Counted from the first letter of the stretch, positions 46,080 to 59,207 are shown. The stretch is 64,000 nucleotides of DNA from Przewalskia tangutica (GCA_029844215.1 CM056731.1:83968992-84032991); one strand, 5' to 3'. Program-made: numbers and translations. Notes: generated by a model not told the origin, from the sequence alone.

Positions 46080-49000
46080 TGAATTACGGAGGTGTGGGAA
46101 ATAGGTGAGGATACTTCGCCTCATGTCCTCGCCGGCTTCCACGTCATCTCCTCGAGCTCGTTCGCCACAAGACTTTGTGGAAGCCACGTCCGCCGTCGCG
46201 AGACGCTAACTGACGATCGACTATCGCTATGGGAATCTCCTCATCGATAACCTCGGTCACTGGACATCGTCAATCGGGTGTACCACAGATGGATCCCGAT
46301 ACATCTCCTCGGCATAGAAACATGAAACACGGATGCCTTGCCTCGGATCGGACGGCAGATCAACTCGTAGAGCAACCTTGCCTACCTGCGGACAATCGAA
46401 GCGGCCCGATGTACCTGAAATTTGAGTTTCCCTTCTTCCGAATCTCATCACACCGCCATGGGTGACACCTTAGGAAAACCCAATCATGAACCTCGAACTC
46501 AAGATGCCGACGATGATCTGCATCGACCACGACTACGACTGTCGATAGCCGCTCTCGGATAAGCTTCACTTATCCATCTGCTTTGTACCAAATCTGGTCC
46601 CACTACCGCACCTCGCCCACATCGAACCAACCTATAGGCGTCTGCACTTCCTCCCATACAAGGCCTCATGGCGCCATCGAATCTGGGTGGTAGCTATTAT
46701 TATATGCGAACTCAACTAGAGGCAAATGATCCTCCCAACTACCATTGAAGTCAATAACACGGGCTCGCGACATATCCTCGAGAGTGCGGATGGTGCGCTC
46801 TGCTGTCCGTGCATGCGTGGATGAAATGCGATACTCGGGCTCACTGCGTCCCTAAACCTCTGGAAGGACCTCAGAAGTTAGCCGTGGCGGGCTCCTGCAT
46901 GCGATATGATCGAGTAGGGACTCCATGCGATCGGCGATCTCTCGGATGTAAAGTCGGCATAATCCTCGGTAGAAAAAGTCGTCTGACGGGAAGAAAGTGG
47001 GCTGATTTACGTCACTGTCGGCGATAACCCATATAGAATCATGTCTCCTGCGAGTGCGAGGTAATCTGTGATGAAGTCCATGTTGATTACCTCCCACTTC
47101 CGGTCGGGATCTCGATAAATGCGTAACAAACCACCGGGCCTGCGGTGCTCTACCTTCACTGCGACAACACGGGCCGAGCTACGAACTCGCAACGTCCTCT
47201 TCAAGCCATCCCACCAATACACGGATCTAAGGTCGTGGTACATCTTGATCGACCGGATGGATAGAGTAACACGTGTGTGCTTCCCCAGAACACTGCGAAG
47301 TCTGAAACATCCGGAACACGATGCGCCTCAAACCTTAGCACCCCATCGGTGCTACCTCAAAGGACCCTTGCCCTCACGAAGAGGCGTATCACGATATCGA
47401 ATCAAAGCCGGATCCTCGAGCTGTTGCCTCTTCACCTCGCCGGCGATGGAAGACTCGGCAACCTCGAACTCTAACCCCATCGCTATCGAGAATCAATCAA
47501 GCGGACACCAAGGCTCGCTAAGCGATGCAAATCACAAACCATGTCCTCCTCTCTAGCGCACATCGATAGGCTCCTATCGACTACGACTAAGAGCATACGC
47601 CACACATTGGCCTTCCCGGGTGGTACGGGATATCAACATCGTAATCCTTAAGCAACTCTAACCACCGTCTCGCCGTAAGTTCAGCTCCTCTGGTGAAGAT
47701 ATCTTGGAGGCTCTTGTGGTGCGTATAAATATCCACGTGAACCCATTACAAATAGTGCCTCCGGATCTTCAAAGCGTGAATCACGGTACGACTCCAAATC
47801 ATGGGTGGGGTAGTTCCTCTCGTGTTTCTTGGTGTCGGGATGTATGCTATAACCACCGCCATGCTGCATCAACACACATCCCAACCCGATGCGGCGCGTC
47901 ACAATACGACATAACCATCCGGACCTGCGGAAGAGTAAGAAGCGAGGCGGTCGTCGATCTCTCTTTCAAAGCTGGAAACCACGCTCACAAGCATCAGTCC
48001 ATGAAACTTGGCCGCCACGAGTCGGCCTAGTCAATGGTGCGAAGATAGAAGCAAACTTCTACGAACCGCGATAATATCTGCAAGGCCCGAGCTGCGAACA
48101 TCTGTCGGAGTAGTAGGACTAGGCCAAGACCTGACTGCCTCGATCTTGGCCGTATCCACACGAAAGCCATCAGCCCCGACAAAATCCCCAAGAAACTCCA
48201 CTGAAGACAACCAAACTCACATTTGGAAAACTTGGCGTCTGTTCTAGTCTGGAAGCGTCGGCAAGACCGCCGAATGCTCGCGTGCTCCTGCTCTGGCGAG
48301 AATAAACCAAGATATCATCAATGAACACTATCACAAATGTGTCCAAAAATGGTTTGAACACTCGGTTCATCAAATCCATGAATCTGCGGAGCATTGGTCA
48401 ACCAAGACATGACCACGAACTCATAATGCGTCTGCGGTCTGAATGCGATCCTAGGGACATCCACCTCTCGACTCGCACTTTGATGATAGCCCGATCGCAG
48501 ATCAATCTTGGAGAAACATCTCGCACCTGTTAACCGGGTCGAACAAATCATCAATCACGGGAAGGGGTATCATTCTTAATGGTCACCTTGTTGGTGCATG
48601 TCAACACACATGCGCAGCGTCCGTCCTTCTTCTTCACGAACAATCTGGCGCTCCCGGGGGAGAAACACTAGGCTGATGAAGCCGCTTCTCCGGCCAAATC
48701 TCTAAGCTGATCCTTGACTCCTCAATTCGGTAGGTGCCATTACGTATGGCGGAATGGAAATAGGCGAGTGTATGGCAATATGTCAATACAAAACTCAATC
48801 TCCTCTCGGGAGGATACGGAGGTCATCGGAAACACGTCGGGAACTCGTGACTCTGGGCCCGATGAAAATCTGGTACGCGACTTGATTATCAAACACGAAC
48901 GAGATGGTAGATATACCCGCCTGCGCACCATCTTCCAGCCTTGAGGTAGGAAATAAACCTACCACCGGCGTCTGAGTGCTTCCCCCACTCAACAATGGCT

Positions 49001-49400
49001 CGCCGAAGCTGGAACCGTACTACTCTCTCTGCGGTCTACATTGGCGTAGCAAGCTAGCCAATCCATCCCATAATCACGTCGAAGTCAATCATCTCGACTC
49101 TATCAAGTCGGCTAGGGTCCGACGGCGTAAATGGTCACGGGACAAGCTCTATATACGCGAGCTACGGCGAATCACCGGCTGGCGTAGCTACCTCGAAAGG
49201 TCTATGGACTCGGGCTCTATCCACTATCCTACTAGCAACAAGGGAGATATATAGGGCCAGTAGAACCGGATCTATCAAAGCATACACATCAAACCCAGCC
49301 CGATAAGGTACGTGGCGACATCGGTGAGGCCTCACGATCTGTCGGTGGTCAGCGCATAAATGCGGTTCGAGGACCGCTAGGCTGGACCGCGCCCACGACC
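46080..49400 (-). pseudogene. pol: Tekay-like pol gene of element B, broken
   Basis: Domains in minus-strand order. Protease, about 49300-49160, with YALIDP and FEVATPAGDS; the following G-S-T is disrupted. Reverse transcriptase, about 48560-48250, with FSKIDLRSGYHQ, HYEFVVMS, LTNAP, FMDLMNRVFKPFLDTF and VIVFIDDILVYSR, including the catalytic DD. RNase H, about 47900-47690, with IGLGCVLMQHG and KKHERNYPTHDLE. Integrase, about 47240-47020, with MYHDLRSVYWWDGLKR and RKWEVINMDFIT. C-terminal region, about 46570-46130, with HLEFEVHDWVFLR, DPSVVHPIDDVQ and IDEEIPIAIVDRQLAS, then a chromodomain-like VLWR stretch. This matches Tekay/Del chromovirus polyproteins. At least six frame changes separate the pieces. 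They sit mostly in C/G-rich words, so part of the damage may be sequencing error. Confidence 0.88.
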
Positions 49401-50583
49401 TCTGCCGCGACCGCTGGTCCATGAGTACCTTGCCCTCGGGGCGAGTAAATGTGTCGAGGATGAAGAAGTGGCAGCAGACCACATGGCCCAGGCCTACTAC
49501 CGGTAGCCGCTCCGGTCGGACAAACTCGCGAAATGACCTGCGGCCACAAGTATAGCGAGCTCCGGTCTGACTCGAATGGTATCTGCCACAGGGCTGAGCG
49601 GAACCTCGAGCAGTTAGCGCCCTGCTACTCGAAATCGAAGTCCACAGGGCCACGACACGCCCCGGCTCTGGTATCTTGAAAATGAGGTAGGGCGCTCTGC
49701 GGCGTTTGTGGTGCAAATCTGGACCTGGCGTCGCCCACGAGAACCACCAAAAGAACCGGCCGTCTTGGCCTTACCTGCTGCGATATCGCTCTACCGGCGG
49801 TCTCTACGCTCCTCACATCCCGGTGCATGAGCTGCATGCGGGTTATGTCCATTACTGGTGAAGGACACACCCGCACAAGACTTCGGCCATGTAATCATCT
49901 AGCCCGATGACATAGCGATGCACCACGTCCTCGTCTGCGCTACGGTCGAGGACATATCGAGCCAAAGAATCAAACTCGACATTGTACTCCTCATGCGTCC
50001 TCACTGTCTCGACAAGAATCTATCGGCTCGTGCCCTCATCTGCGGAGGCAAGAAGTGTGTGAGAAAAGCCTCTGAAAACTCATCCCATCTGCTGGAGTGC
50101 ATGCTCTCCCGGAAAGCTCCGTAGATCGAACCAATCATTGCGGTATCACGCGTGGTCACGAACCGATATCACGACCTCGATCTGAAGCCACGATCACCGC
50201 GTAATCCTCTGCGGTGGCGGATGAACTCCTGCGGATCATCCTCGGCCTCGACCGTAAAACTCTGGCGGGCTCTGACTCAAGAAATCTCGTAGCCTCAAAC
50301 TATACGCCTCGGGTGTACTACGGAGTGCGGCCGGGCTGGAGGCTGGGCGTCGCATCAGCCTCTCCTCGTGTCGGGCCACAACTTTAGCCAATGGGCCGTC
50401 TCCTTGTACCCTAACTCCTCCGGTGTGGGGCGGGGAGGTGTGGGTCTTGTGGTCTCTTGGGGCGGCGGCGTCATAGAACTCGCGTCTCGGTATAGGCGGG
50501 CACGAGCCCTCGTGACTCTGGGTGTCTGCTAGCGACTCCTCATTGCCTTGCCCATACGGGCGGGTTGCCTTACGTGGAGGCAT
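49401..50583 (-). pseudogene. gag: Tekay-like gag gene of element B, broken
   Basis: Begins at the ATG at 50583 with MPPRKATRPYGQGN, matching the same start region in element A. The N-terminal block continues to about 50240, with proline-rich and FLSQSPPEF sequence. The central capsid part is scattered over several frames between 50200 and 49880. MDITRMQLMHRDVRSVETA lies near 49850-49790. A disrupted knuckle region lies before protease near 49480. Product role: particle capsid. No frame is open across the whole gene. Confidence 0.75.
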
Positions 50584-50770
50584 AAGCATTCTGAGAAAGG
50601 AATACGTTAGAGGTCCAACCTATAACACGACTCTAAAGCACGATCTCGGAATGAGAAGAATGAAACGATCCTAAATATCCTATAGCCTCACGATTATTGG
50701 TGTGGTGCACAACACACCGATAATCAAGACTTACTAGATACGATGCGTAGACACTTTCAGAGGATTAAGC

Positions 50771-50783
50771 GCTCACGATACCA
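50771..50783 (-). other. Primer-binding site of element B (tRNA-iMet type)
   Basis: The minus strand reads TGGTATCGTGAGC just inside the 5' LTR, close to the standard TGGTATCAGAGC. The AG of CAG appears replaced by GTG. Confidence 0.7.
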
Positions 50784-50787
50784 CTTT

Positions 50788-53235
50788 TGTCACGACCCGT
50801 TTGGGGCCCATGATGGTAGTGCCTTAGGGCACCCAGTAGCCATACATCGAGTAACAATGGAAATATAAACCAAGCAGAAGCGGTTTATAAAATAAGACAC
50901 GACTTATGTAAGAAAACGTCGCCTTTCGGCATATATAAATAATCAAGTTTTGCGATTACATCCCAGTGTACAATAGTACTCTGGACCTCTAAGGAAGTAG
51001 ACAACTATGGCGGGACGGGGCCCGCCATACCGATCTGTACAAAACTATCTACAATACAGGAGATCATACCCAAAGTAGAGCCTCGGAGAAGATGGAGCTC
51101 ACGACACCAACGCAAAAGATCCTGGGATGCGGATCTAGCACTGCTTGCCTTTACTGCGGCATGAGCGCGGCCCGAAAGGTCGATCTGCAGTACCAAGTAT
51201 GTGAAACTATAAAGAATCGAAATGAAATCAAAGTATTTAAAACCTTTTCACAAATACAATCGATTCAATTGCACATAGTGCACATCACAAACAACAACGA
51301 TAATAGGAAAAGCTATGCAGTCTATTCTAGCGCGAATGATCGAAGCAAGGCGATCGCCCATAGTATCATTCTGCGTGCCTAGTCTGGACTTTCGCAGCCG
51401 CATGGGTCACGCGCACACGCGTAGGTATCCTCGCGTCGGGGCAGCCAACCCCGGCATCCGCTGAGCTCCGCGGCCGCATAGCCTCAAAAGCGCGTAGTCT
51501 CAGCGGACCGCATAGGAATCCGCGTCGGGCTAAACACCGGAATGATCAATCACGGAGCATACCGCTGCTCCGCATAGTCTCACAGACCGCATAGGCGTAT
51601 AGACCGCATCGAGGGCAAGCCACCGGTATAACGATCGAGGGTAGGTGATACAATAACGATACAGCGGACTTAGGTTAGCAACGTAAGCCTGACAAGAATG
51701 ACCCCTTTACACAAAGATTTCAAGACACTAACCTGGTAGCATCATAATATGTCTACTTATCACACAAATCTTACTACACTTGAGAAATCAATACAAGGCT
51801 TTTATAAACAAATAAGTAAACAATTCCTTTTTATCTTCTTAAGTTGTTATACCTAACTTCCCATAAAGCTAGTATAACTCTTAAGCTTTTGTTTAAAACC
51901 AAATATTTATCTTCTTAAAAATGATTCGATATTCTTTTGAAATGTTTTGGTTCTTTGTTATTGAGCTTAAGCGTGAGGTATTCTGTAAGTATTATTGAGG
52001 CTTAAGTAGTGAGGCATTACCATAAGTATTATTCAGGCTTAAGTCAAAGACATTGCCATAGTTATTATTCAGTTAACATATGTACGTCTACCGTACTATA
52101 TATTGTAAAATATCATGCTTTAGGAAGAATCACATACCTTCTCAGCGAAAACCACCTGCCAAGTTGAATATGTCGCGCGCAGAGAGTCAGCCTATAATAG
52201 TCACAGACATCTATCAAAGACTACTCTGAAGGTCATTCTAAACAGAGGGTTCACAACTCTACGGAAAGTCGGGCAGCACTTCCCTACCCGGTGAGCTATA
52301 TAAGTCTCATTGTGAAAACAGTCCTATGTGAAATCTGATTTTGATTATTCTTCTTTAAACCCTTCTCTTTGTGGTAACAGTTCAATTCTATTCTGTGATA
52401 TTCTTCTAAGTATTTAATACTTATTCTAATACTACTACAGTAAGTATTCTCTAATTCAAAAGAGGGTTAGGATTAGTTACCTCGGTAAGCCCAATAGTAT
52501 CCTAGATAAAGTCGCGCCTGAGCAAGGTTTAGCTCCTAAGTTGTACGCTCCGGTAGATCCAAGAAACCTTAGAAGTTCTTTACAACTCCTACAAAGGACT
52601 AAGGGATTTGGGCTAGGGTATTTCGGGCATTATAACAATACTAGAAGACAACTTTTCTACCAAGGGAGGGGGGGTAGATTTCGGCTAGGCTAGGGGGGGT
52701 AGGCCCTCGGCCAACTCACTCAAGGGGGGGAGGTGTTGGACGAAAGGCTAAGGGAGAGGAGAGGATTTTTTTAGACTTGGAAGACAACTTTGTGGATGAA
52801 GAATTCTTCATCTAAAGGGGGGTATTTATAGCTCAAGCCTTGGCCAACCAATGGCCAAGATGAAGACAAGTGCAAGGCAAGTGTAGGGTGAGGATTAACT
52901 AAACACAAATATCCTACCAACTCCTTGACTTTGTGCAAGGCACAAAAAACGTGCCCAACCTCTCCATTTTCGTCCAATGGACGATTCAAGTCCATCAATG
53001 GGAGGGTGCCAAGTGTCGCCCTCCCGTTGGTCCAAAATGTTTCGTCTCTCGGAAAAATCCGCAAAAAATAGTAATGGCATAGCCGGAATTTTCCCTACGA
53101 AAGCTGTGGAAACGTTTCGTCGGAAAACGATTCTTTAAGCGAGTTGTGCACAATTTCGAACTTGGCCTAATCTTTAAGGCTAGACTTTTGTACGTATTCC
53201 CTTACGTACATACTCTGGAAATACGGGGTATAACA
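50788..53235 (-). repeat. 5' LTR of element B, 2448 bp
   Basis: TGTCACGACCCG to GGGTATAACA. Pairs with 43537-45937, with small losses on both sides and close identity in AT-rich parts. The minus strand carries TATAAATACCCC near 52820. Confidence 0.93.
52822..52832 (-). promoter_or_regulatory. TATA box candidate in B 5' LTR
   Basis: The minus strand reads GCTATAAATAC. It is conserved in all four A and B LTRs at the same relative place. Confidence 0.6.
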
Positions 53236-53879
53236 CGCAGGGAGGATCTGGTAGAGGCTAGCGCACTTGCCACGTGTCATCTTCGCGAGTCAGTGTTTGG
53301 ACGAAGTCTCGTGACTACGGTTGTGATCTGGTGGTTAGCCTGGTTACTTGCCCCCGTCAGCTACGTGGCGCAGGGAGGATCTGGTAGAGGCTATCGCACT
53401 TGCCACGTGTCAGCTTCGTGATATAGTTATTTAGTATTGTTGGTACGGTAGGTTCTGGTAGCTGGCTTTCGTACTTGCCCCGGTCAGTCGATGATGCAGG
53501 TTGGATCTGGTAGCTATGCCTTCGTACTTGCCCCGTACGGTTTTATGACACAGGTGGGACCTGATGTTCACATGTACTCCTTGGTGTTATTATATCATAG
53601 ACTGCCGGCAGTGAGGAAGGTATTCCACGGGCATGATTGATGTTGTGGGCGTGAGACCCATAGTTATATTTGAGTGATGACTTTGAGGGCGTGAGTCCCT
53701 GACTTCTGGTTATATATTGTGGACTGTAGTTTGGTTATCATACATGTCTCCTGTTTTATATGATTATGATTTGATTCTGATATTTTGATTTCACATACTT
53801 GGTACTGTTGTCTTGACCTCGCCCGGAAATTTGCGTTCATCTGCGGTAAGTGCTGTGATCGTTGATCCTCGCTCATAGG
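53236..53879 (+). mobile_element. Solo LTR E, part 3
   Basis: Resumes LTR E after element B. It contains repeated words such as GGAGGATCTGGTAGAGGCTA (53241 and 53369) and CTTGCCACGTGTCA, continuing the repeat zone seen at 43360-43536. Element H interrupts at 53879. No gene is visible. Confidence 0.88.
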
Positions 53880-55389
53880 TGATGCGCGTTTAGATGCACA
53901 CACTTTAAACGCAAGTGCACGTTATCGTATCAAGTAGTATAGTCTTAGATAAGACCGAATATCGTCCTCTAGGATTAGGGTTCAAGTACCAACTATCTAT
54001 TTTATAGTATCTATTTGGCGAATTAATACTTGATTGGTTGTTTATAACTAAGAATTTCAAAAGCTATTTAAATGTAAAGAATTACTTCAGATGTGATGAG
54101 AATAGGGCTTCTATGTATCCTTACTATCCGCTTATGTTACTTGTTAATGCATTACTTATGGTGTTCTTCTTTTGGAGAAAGCGGAGTTTCTGAAATCGTT
54201 TTATACTCCGTTAGGGTTATATAAACACTCAACCCCAATATTGTTCCTTACCTAACTTTCACGATAAGGGTAACTCTATAGGAGGATTAAGCACAAAAAC
54301 CTAGTTGGCCGTCACGCGCTGATGCGCAAAATTAGGGTTGTTAAGCCTCTCATCAACGCTACAAATCTAATTGAGGTATTTTCATCCCCAATTCAAGACC
54401 GTCTACCCAACTTACAGCATATTCACAATCCCTCATTTTCAGAATCTGATTAGAAATCATATAGTGATAACTAGTTGTCAATTAGCTACCAAGAATTCAA
54501 CTCAATTATTGGATAGATCTCTCAATAAGAATAATAACCATAAGCATGCATTACTTTATAACATAAAGTTCAAGAATTCAACATAGAAAGCCCTATAAGA
54601 GAATTAGTTCCTAGCCATAAATATGACAAGAACTAATTCAAAGTTCATCATAAAAACTGAAATAAAGAAAAGAAAAAGGAAAAGAAATTACTAAACTATG
54701 AGTCTCCAAGCCAAGCATCCAAGGGTTGTGTTGTGGAATATTTACAAGATGGATTGGTGGAAGGATGGATGTAGAATGGTGAATGGTGGAGTGGAGAATG
54801 AATAATTCTTCTAATGATGTAGAGTATTTATAGCCAAAGAATCCTTTAGGTGAAGGGTTAAGGATTTATGTAGGAAAGGAAAAGTTATTAGAATCCTTTT
54901 AGGTAAGGGTTTTTAGGTAGGAAAAGGTTTTTCTTTAGGTATGAAAAATTATCCCTTTTTGAAGGAAAAGTTATCCCTTTAGGATTCTGAAACATGTCAA
55001 ATTCGCCCGACTTCACAATTCCAGCGTCGTGCGCAGACCCTGATGAGCGCGGCCCTGAAGTCAACAACTCTTGGGACTTTCAGCACTTTGGCGCGGCTAC
55101 CTTCCCGGCCATGGCGATTACTGGAATTTCCGTTTAAATGCGTCTTTTCTCGTCGGACTTAAATCGATTTTCTCTATAATTCGGAACTTCTTAGACTTCA
55201 TTTCTTGGCCCTTTTGTGTGCAATTTCATCTCTTTTATGCTCATTTCATCTCCTTTTCGTCATTTCTCCATTTTTGACCGCTGTGACACAAAAGAAAGGA
55301 AAACGACCCTAATACTGTACTAAACATAAATAAAATGAGTAAAATACTAACTAAAAATGACTCAAAAAGTGTATATAAAATACAGATCA
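53880..55389 (-). repeat. 3' LTR of element H, 1510 bp
   Basis: Pairs with 57696-59207. AT-rich parts are nearly identical, so the insertion is young. The GC-rich block at 55010-55130 differs by small gains and losses. Confidence 0.95.
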
Positions 55390-57695
55390 AATACCCCAAA
55401 CTTAACCTTTGCTGCCTCGAGCAAAGATAGAAAAGAAAGAAATAAAAGACTCAAAAAGCGAAAAATAAAAGACTCATGACATTGATCACTTTTGCGCATT
55501 TAGTGTTATCTAGAAAAACATGAAGGTTAGCAGAATAATATGAAGGAACATGTAACATGAAATTTTTCAGCACACTAAACACATTGAGCTAGATATTTCG
55601 CAAACTCATATTTATCATGCTTTAATGGAAGTCAATATACTAAATCATGCATATAAATTCAAAAATCCTATGGCATGCTTACTTGCTATTCTCCACTAAT
55701 CACGAATATGCATAAAGAGATCTTGAGGACTTTAAGGGTTGTAATGTAGGCTTAGGTAGGGGTTGGTAAAAATAGGCATTTAGGCTCAATTTTGTGTACC
55801 ATAAGCTCTTTAGCTTTTCAGTATTTCCCTTTTCTTTTTGTTCTTTTCTTCACTTCAATTCTATCTTTTTCCCTCTTTTGTTTTGGGAGAATGAAGAGTA
55901 TTATAATAACAAGCACCCCCAAACTTAGGCTTTTGCCTCTTTCTTATTACTTTTTTATTGGGGTCAACAAACTCATTCACTCTTTTTGTCTCTTTTTTAA
56001 CACAATTGATTCCACTACTTCACATTTTTACTTATGGCACAATCTGTGGGAATATAGGGTGTCAAAGAAGAAGTTTCAATTTTTAGGCTCAATGGGGCTG
56101 ACTAGGGATACTTTTAAAGTTCGGGGTAGAAAAGAGTGGTAAAAATTGACTATCAAAGAAATGCACAGTCATCTCCTATCATGCATATCCTAACTATTTC
56201 GCCTCAAATAGCAAGCAATCATAACACATAGGTTTTCATAATTTAGCATGCACAATTTTAAGCGAAACTCCAATAAATGATTTTTGTGAGTTTTGGCATA
56301 TCTAACCTAGGTGTTTAGATAGTTGCTTCTAATTCCATTACATTATTCCACCTTCCTTCACTAGGTGTTTCTAGCCACTACAACATACATGATCTTTGTT
56401 AGGTAATTATGAAAAAAGAAAGAACAAAAACAGCAAAAAAATATTTGTGACTCAAAATTAAACACACAACAATAAAAAAGACTTAATTGAAACATAACAA
56501 GACACAAAAAAAACACCCAAACTTAAATCACACATTGTCCCAATGTGTGCAAGACTCAAAGAAAATAAAGAAAAATGACAACTTCGACCTGACACAATGG
56601 TCATAACGGAGTCTAGGATGAAAAATTCGAATTTGCGGAAATATGGCTCTCTGAAGTTAGCGCTTGGCACGAGATTCAGCGCATGCGCTGCTAATCTTGT
56701 GACCTCTGGAGTTCGCGCGCGGCCGATTCAGCGCGGTACGCGGCCGCTTTTCTTTTTTCGTTTGTTGCTCCTTTTTCCTCGGTTTGACTTTTCCACCTGT
56801 CATCCAACAACACACAACAAGAACCCAAGACCGTGAGACTGTTCAAGACAAAATAAAATAAACTAAAGACAGAAATTAAAATAACATAATTAAAAACATT
56901 GGGTTGCCTCCCAACAAGCACTGTCTTTAACGTCTTTTAGCGGGGCCAATTAACCTTTCCAAGTGCCCATTGGATCCTTCTGCGGCCGCTTGCAATCCGC
57001 GAGTTATTGTTGCAGTCTCACTTCAACTACAACAATTGCTTCAAACAAGGGCCTCAAATATACGATTATCCCCAGTATACAAGACATGCTTGTCTTTTAG
57101 GTTCTCTCTAATGTAGGGATCGGTGAGATTCCTACATCTTTCAACTCTAGGGGTGCCCTTGATGGTATTGACTTCTGTTTGGGAGTCAATTTTGACATTG
57201 GTGGTGTTTCTTACGCAATAGGTACAAGAAAAAGATTTTCCAAGGAATCGAAGGTGAATAATTGGATCTCTGCACTCTTCTCCTTCTACACACCATTTGT
57301 CTTGCAGTTCCTCAATAGTTGGATTTGGTTGGGCTCCTCAATTTGTTGTTCGTTGTTGAATATGATTGCGAGTTACGCTATTTGCGTTTCCAACTTCTTT
57401 ATGCGACCTTATTTCGTCCGTGAGCTTGGGACCTCGTGAGACTGAGTAGAGTTTCTCGTAATTCCTCCCTCTCTTCCTCTATGGTTGGAGCTCGATCATA
57501 TTGACAGTATAAATCCATGTCTTAGGGATCCCTAAGATAAATCAAAACCAACAACGAATCACGGCACCTCGATTTTTTTTTTTTTTTTTTTTTAATAACG
57601 AAAAACGTAAAAATAAAAAAATTAAAACCAAATTAGAAATTAAAAATAGATAATTTGATATTGAACTATTGCCTAATCCAGTGGCGCCAAAAACT
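55390..57695 (-). other. Internal region of element H, no coding capacity
   Basis: 55390-56590 follows the 3' region of element G (19444-20630), including AACACATTGAG-type words and the ACACATTG / CAATGTGT inverted repeat near 56532. 56590-56930 follows G around 22350-22660, including TTGGGTTGCCTCCCA. 57540-57695 follows the leader of G. Gag, protease and the second ORF of G are deleted between these blocks. A run of 20 T lies at about 57572-57591. The open stretch at 57179-57439 has no domain. Confidence 0.75.
57682..57689 (-). other. Shortened primer-binding site of element H
   Basis: The minus strand reads TGGCGCCA next to the 5' LTR. Only about seven bases of the 18-base tRNA-Asp-type site seen in G remain. 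Either the site is damaged or the consensus is wrong here. Confidence 0.55.
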
Positions 57696-59207
57696 TGATG
57701 CGGCGTTTAGATGCACACTTTAAACGCAAGTGCACGTTATCGTATCAAGTAGTATAGTCTTAGATAAGACCGAATATCGTCCTCTAGGATTAGGGTTCAA
57801 GTACCAACTATCTATTTTATAGTATCTATTTGGCGAATTAATACTTGATTGGTTGTTTATAACTAAGAATTTCAAAAGCTATTTAAATGTAAAGAATTAC
57901 TTGGATGTGATGAGAATAGGGCTTATGTATCCTTACTATCCGCTTATGTTACTTGTTAATGCATTACTTATGGTGTTCTTCTTTTGGAGAAAGCAGTTCT
58001 GAAATCGTTTTATACTCCGTTAGGGTTATATAAACACTCAACCCAGTATTGTTCCTTACCTAACTTTCACGATAAGGGTAACTCTATAGGAGGATTAAGC
58101 ACAAAAACCTAGTTGGCCAGTCGCACAATGCGCAAAATTAGGGTTGTTAAGCCTCATCAACGCTACAAATCTAATTGAGGTATTTTCATCCCCAATTCAA
58201 GACCGTCTACCCAACTTACGGATATTCACAATCCCTCATTTTCAGAATCTGATTAGAAATCATATAGTGATAACTAGTTGTCAATTAGCTACCAAGAATT
58301 CAACTCAATTATTGGATAGATCTCTCAATAAGAATAATAACCATAAGCATGCATTACTTTATAACATAAAGTTCAAGAATTCAACATAGAAAGCCCTATA
58401 AGAGAATTAGTTCCTAGCCATAAATATGACAAGAACTAATTCAAAGTTCATCATAAAAACTGAAATAAAGAAAAGAAAAAGGAAAAGAAATTACTAAACT
58501 ATGAGTCTCCAAGCCAAGCATCCAAGGGTTGTGTTGTGGAATATTTACAAGATGGATTGGTGGAAGGATGGATGTAGAATGGTGAATGGTGGAGTGGAGA
58601 ATGAATAATTCTTCTAATGATGTAGAGTATTTATAGCCAAAGAATCCTTTAGGTGAAGGGTTAAGGATTTATGTAGGAAAGGAAAAGTTATTAGAATCCT
58701 TTTAGGTAAGGGTTTTTAGGTAGGAAAAGGTTTTTCTTCAGGTATGAAAAATTATCCCTTTTTGAAGGAAAAGTTATCCCTTTAGGATTCTGAAACATGT
58801 CAAATTCGGCCCAGCACTTCACAATTCCCGCGTCGTGTAGCCTGATCTGCGGCCATGGCCCAAATTCAACAACTCTTGGGACTTTCAGCACTTTGGGCGC
58901 GCGGCTACTGCTTCCGGCCATGGCCGTGACATTTTGGCGAATTTCCGTTTCGTCGTCTTTTCTCGTCCGGAATTCGTCTGATTTTCTCTATAATTCCCGG
59001 AACTTCTTAGACTTCATTTCTTGGCCCTTTTGTGTGCAATTTCATCTCTTTTATGCTCATTTCATCTCCTTTTCGTCATTTCTCCATTTTTGACCGCTGT
59101 GACACAAAAGAAAGGAAAACGACCATAATACTGTACTAAACATAAATAAAATGAGTAAAATACTAACTAAAAATGACTCAAAAAGTGTATATAAAATACA
59201 CCGATCA
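57696..59207 (-). repeat. 5' LTR of element H, 1512 bp
   Basis: TGATGCGGCG to ACCGATCA on the plus strand; partner of 53880-55389. Confidence 0.95.
58627..58637 (-). promoter_or_regulatory. TATA box candidate in H 5' LTR
   Basis: The minus strand reads GCTATAAATAC. It is also present in the 3' LTR near 54825. Confidence 0.55.

Larger units (their letters stand above)
43537..53235 (-). mobile_element. Element B: Tekay/Del-like chromovirus with gag and pol remnants
   Basis: LTRs at 43537-45937 and 50788-53235 flank a 4.85 kb internal region holding gag, protease, reverse transcriptase, RNase H, integrase and a chromodomain-like end on the minus strand. The flanking 5-mers are CGCGA and CGCAG, an imperfect TSD; E sequence continues on both sides. 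It is the only LTR element in the window with recognisable reverse transcriptase and integrase, but every gene is broken by many small indels. Confidence 0.92.
53880..59207 (-). mobile_element. Element H: non-coding Athila-like LTR retrotransposon
   Basis: LTRs at 53880-55389 and 57696-59207, internal region 2.3 kb, perfect 5 bp TSD ATAGG (53875-53879 and 59208-59212). LTR ends (TGATGCG and GATCA) and the 3' region resemble element G, but gag, protease and the second ORF are gone. Orientation is inferred from the polypurine tract beside the left LTR and the residual primer site beside the right one. It is a deletion derivative that must have been moved by a coding relative. Confidence 0.92.

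Noticed and set aside
57572..57591. Run of 20 T, considered as the poly(A) tail of a retroposed gene
   Set aside because: It sits in the leader of H at a place where G also has A/T-rich sequence; there is no flanking duplication or coding sequence.
54371..59093. Pairs of 71-98 residue plus-strand ORFs in both H LTRs
   Set aside because: They are antisense to the element, duplicated only because LTRs are duplicated, and have no recognisable domain.
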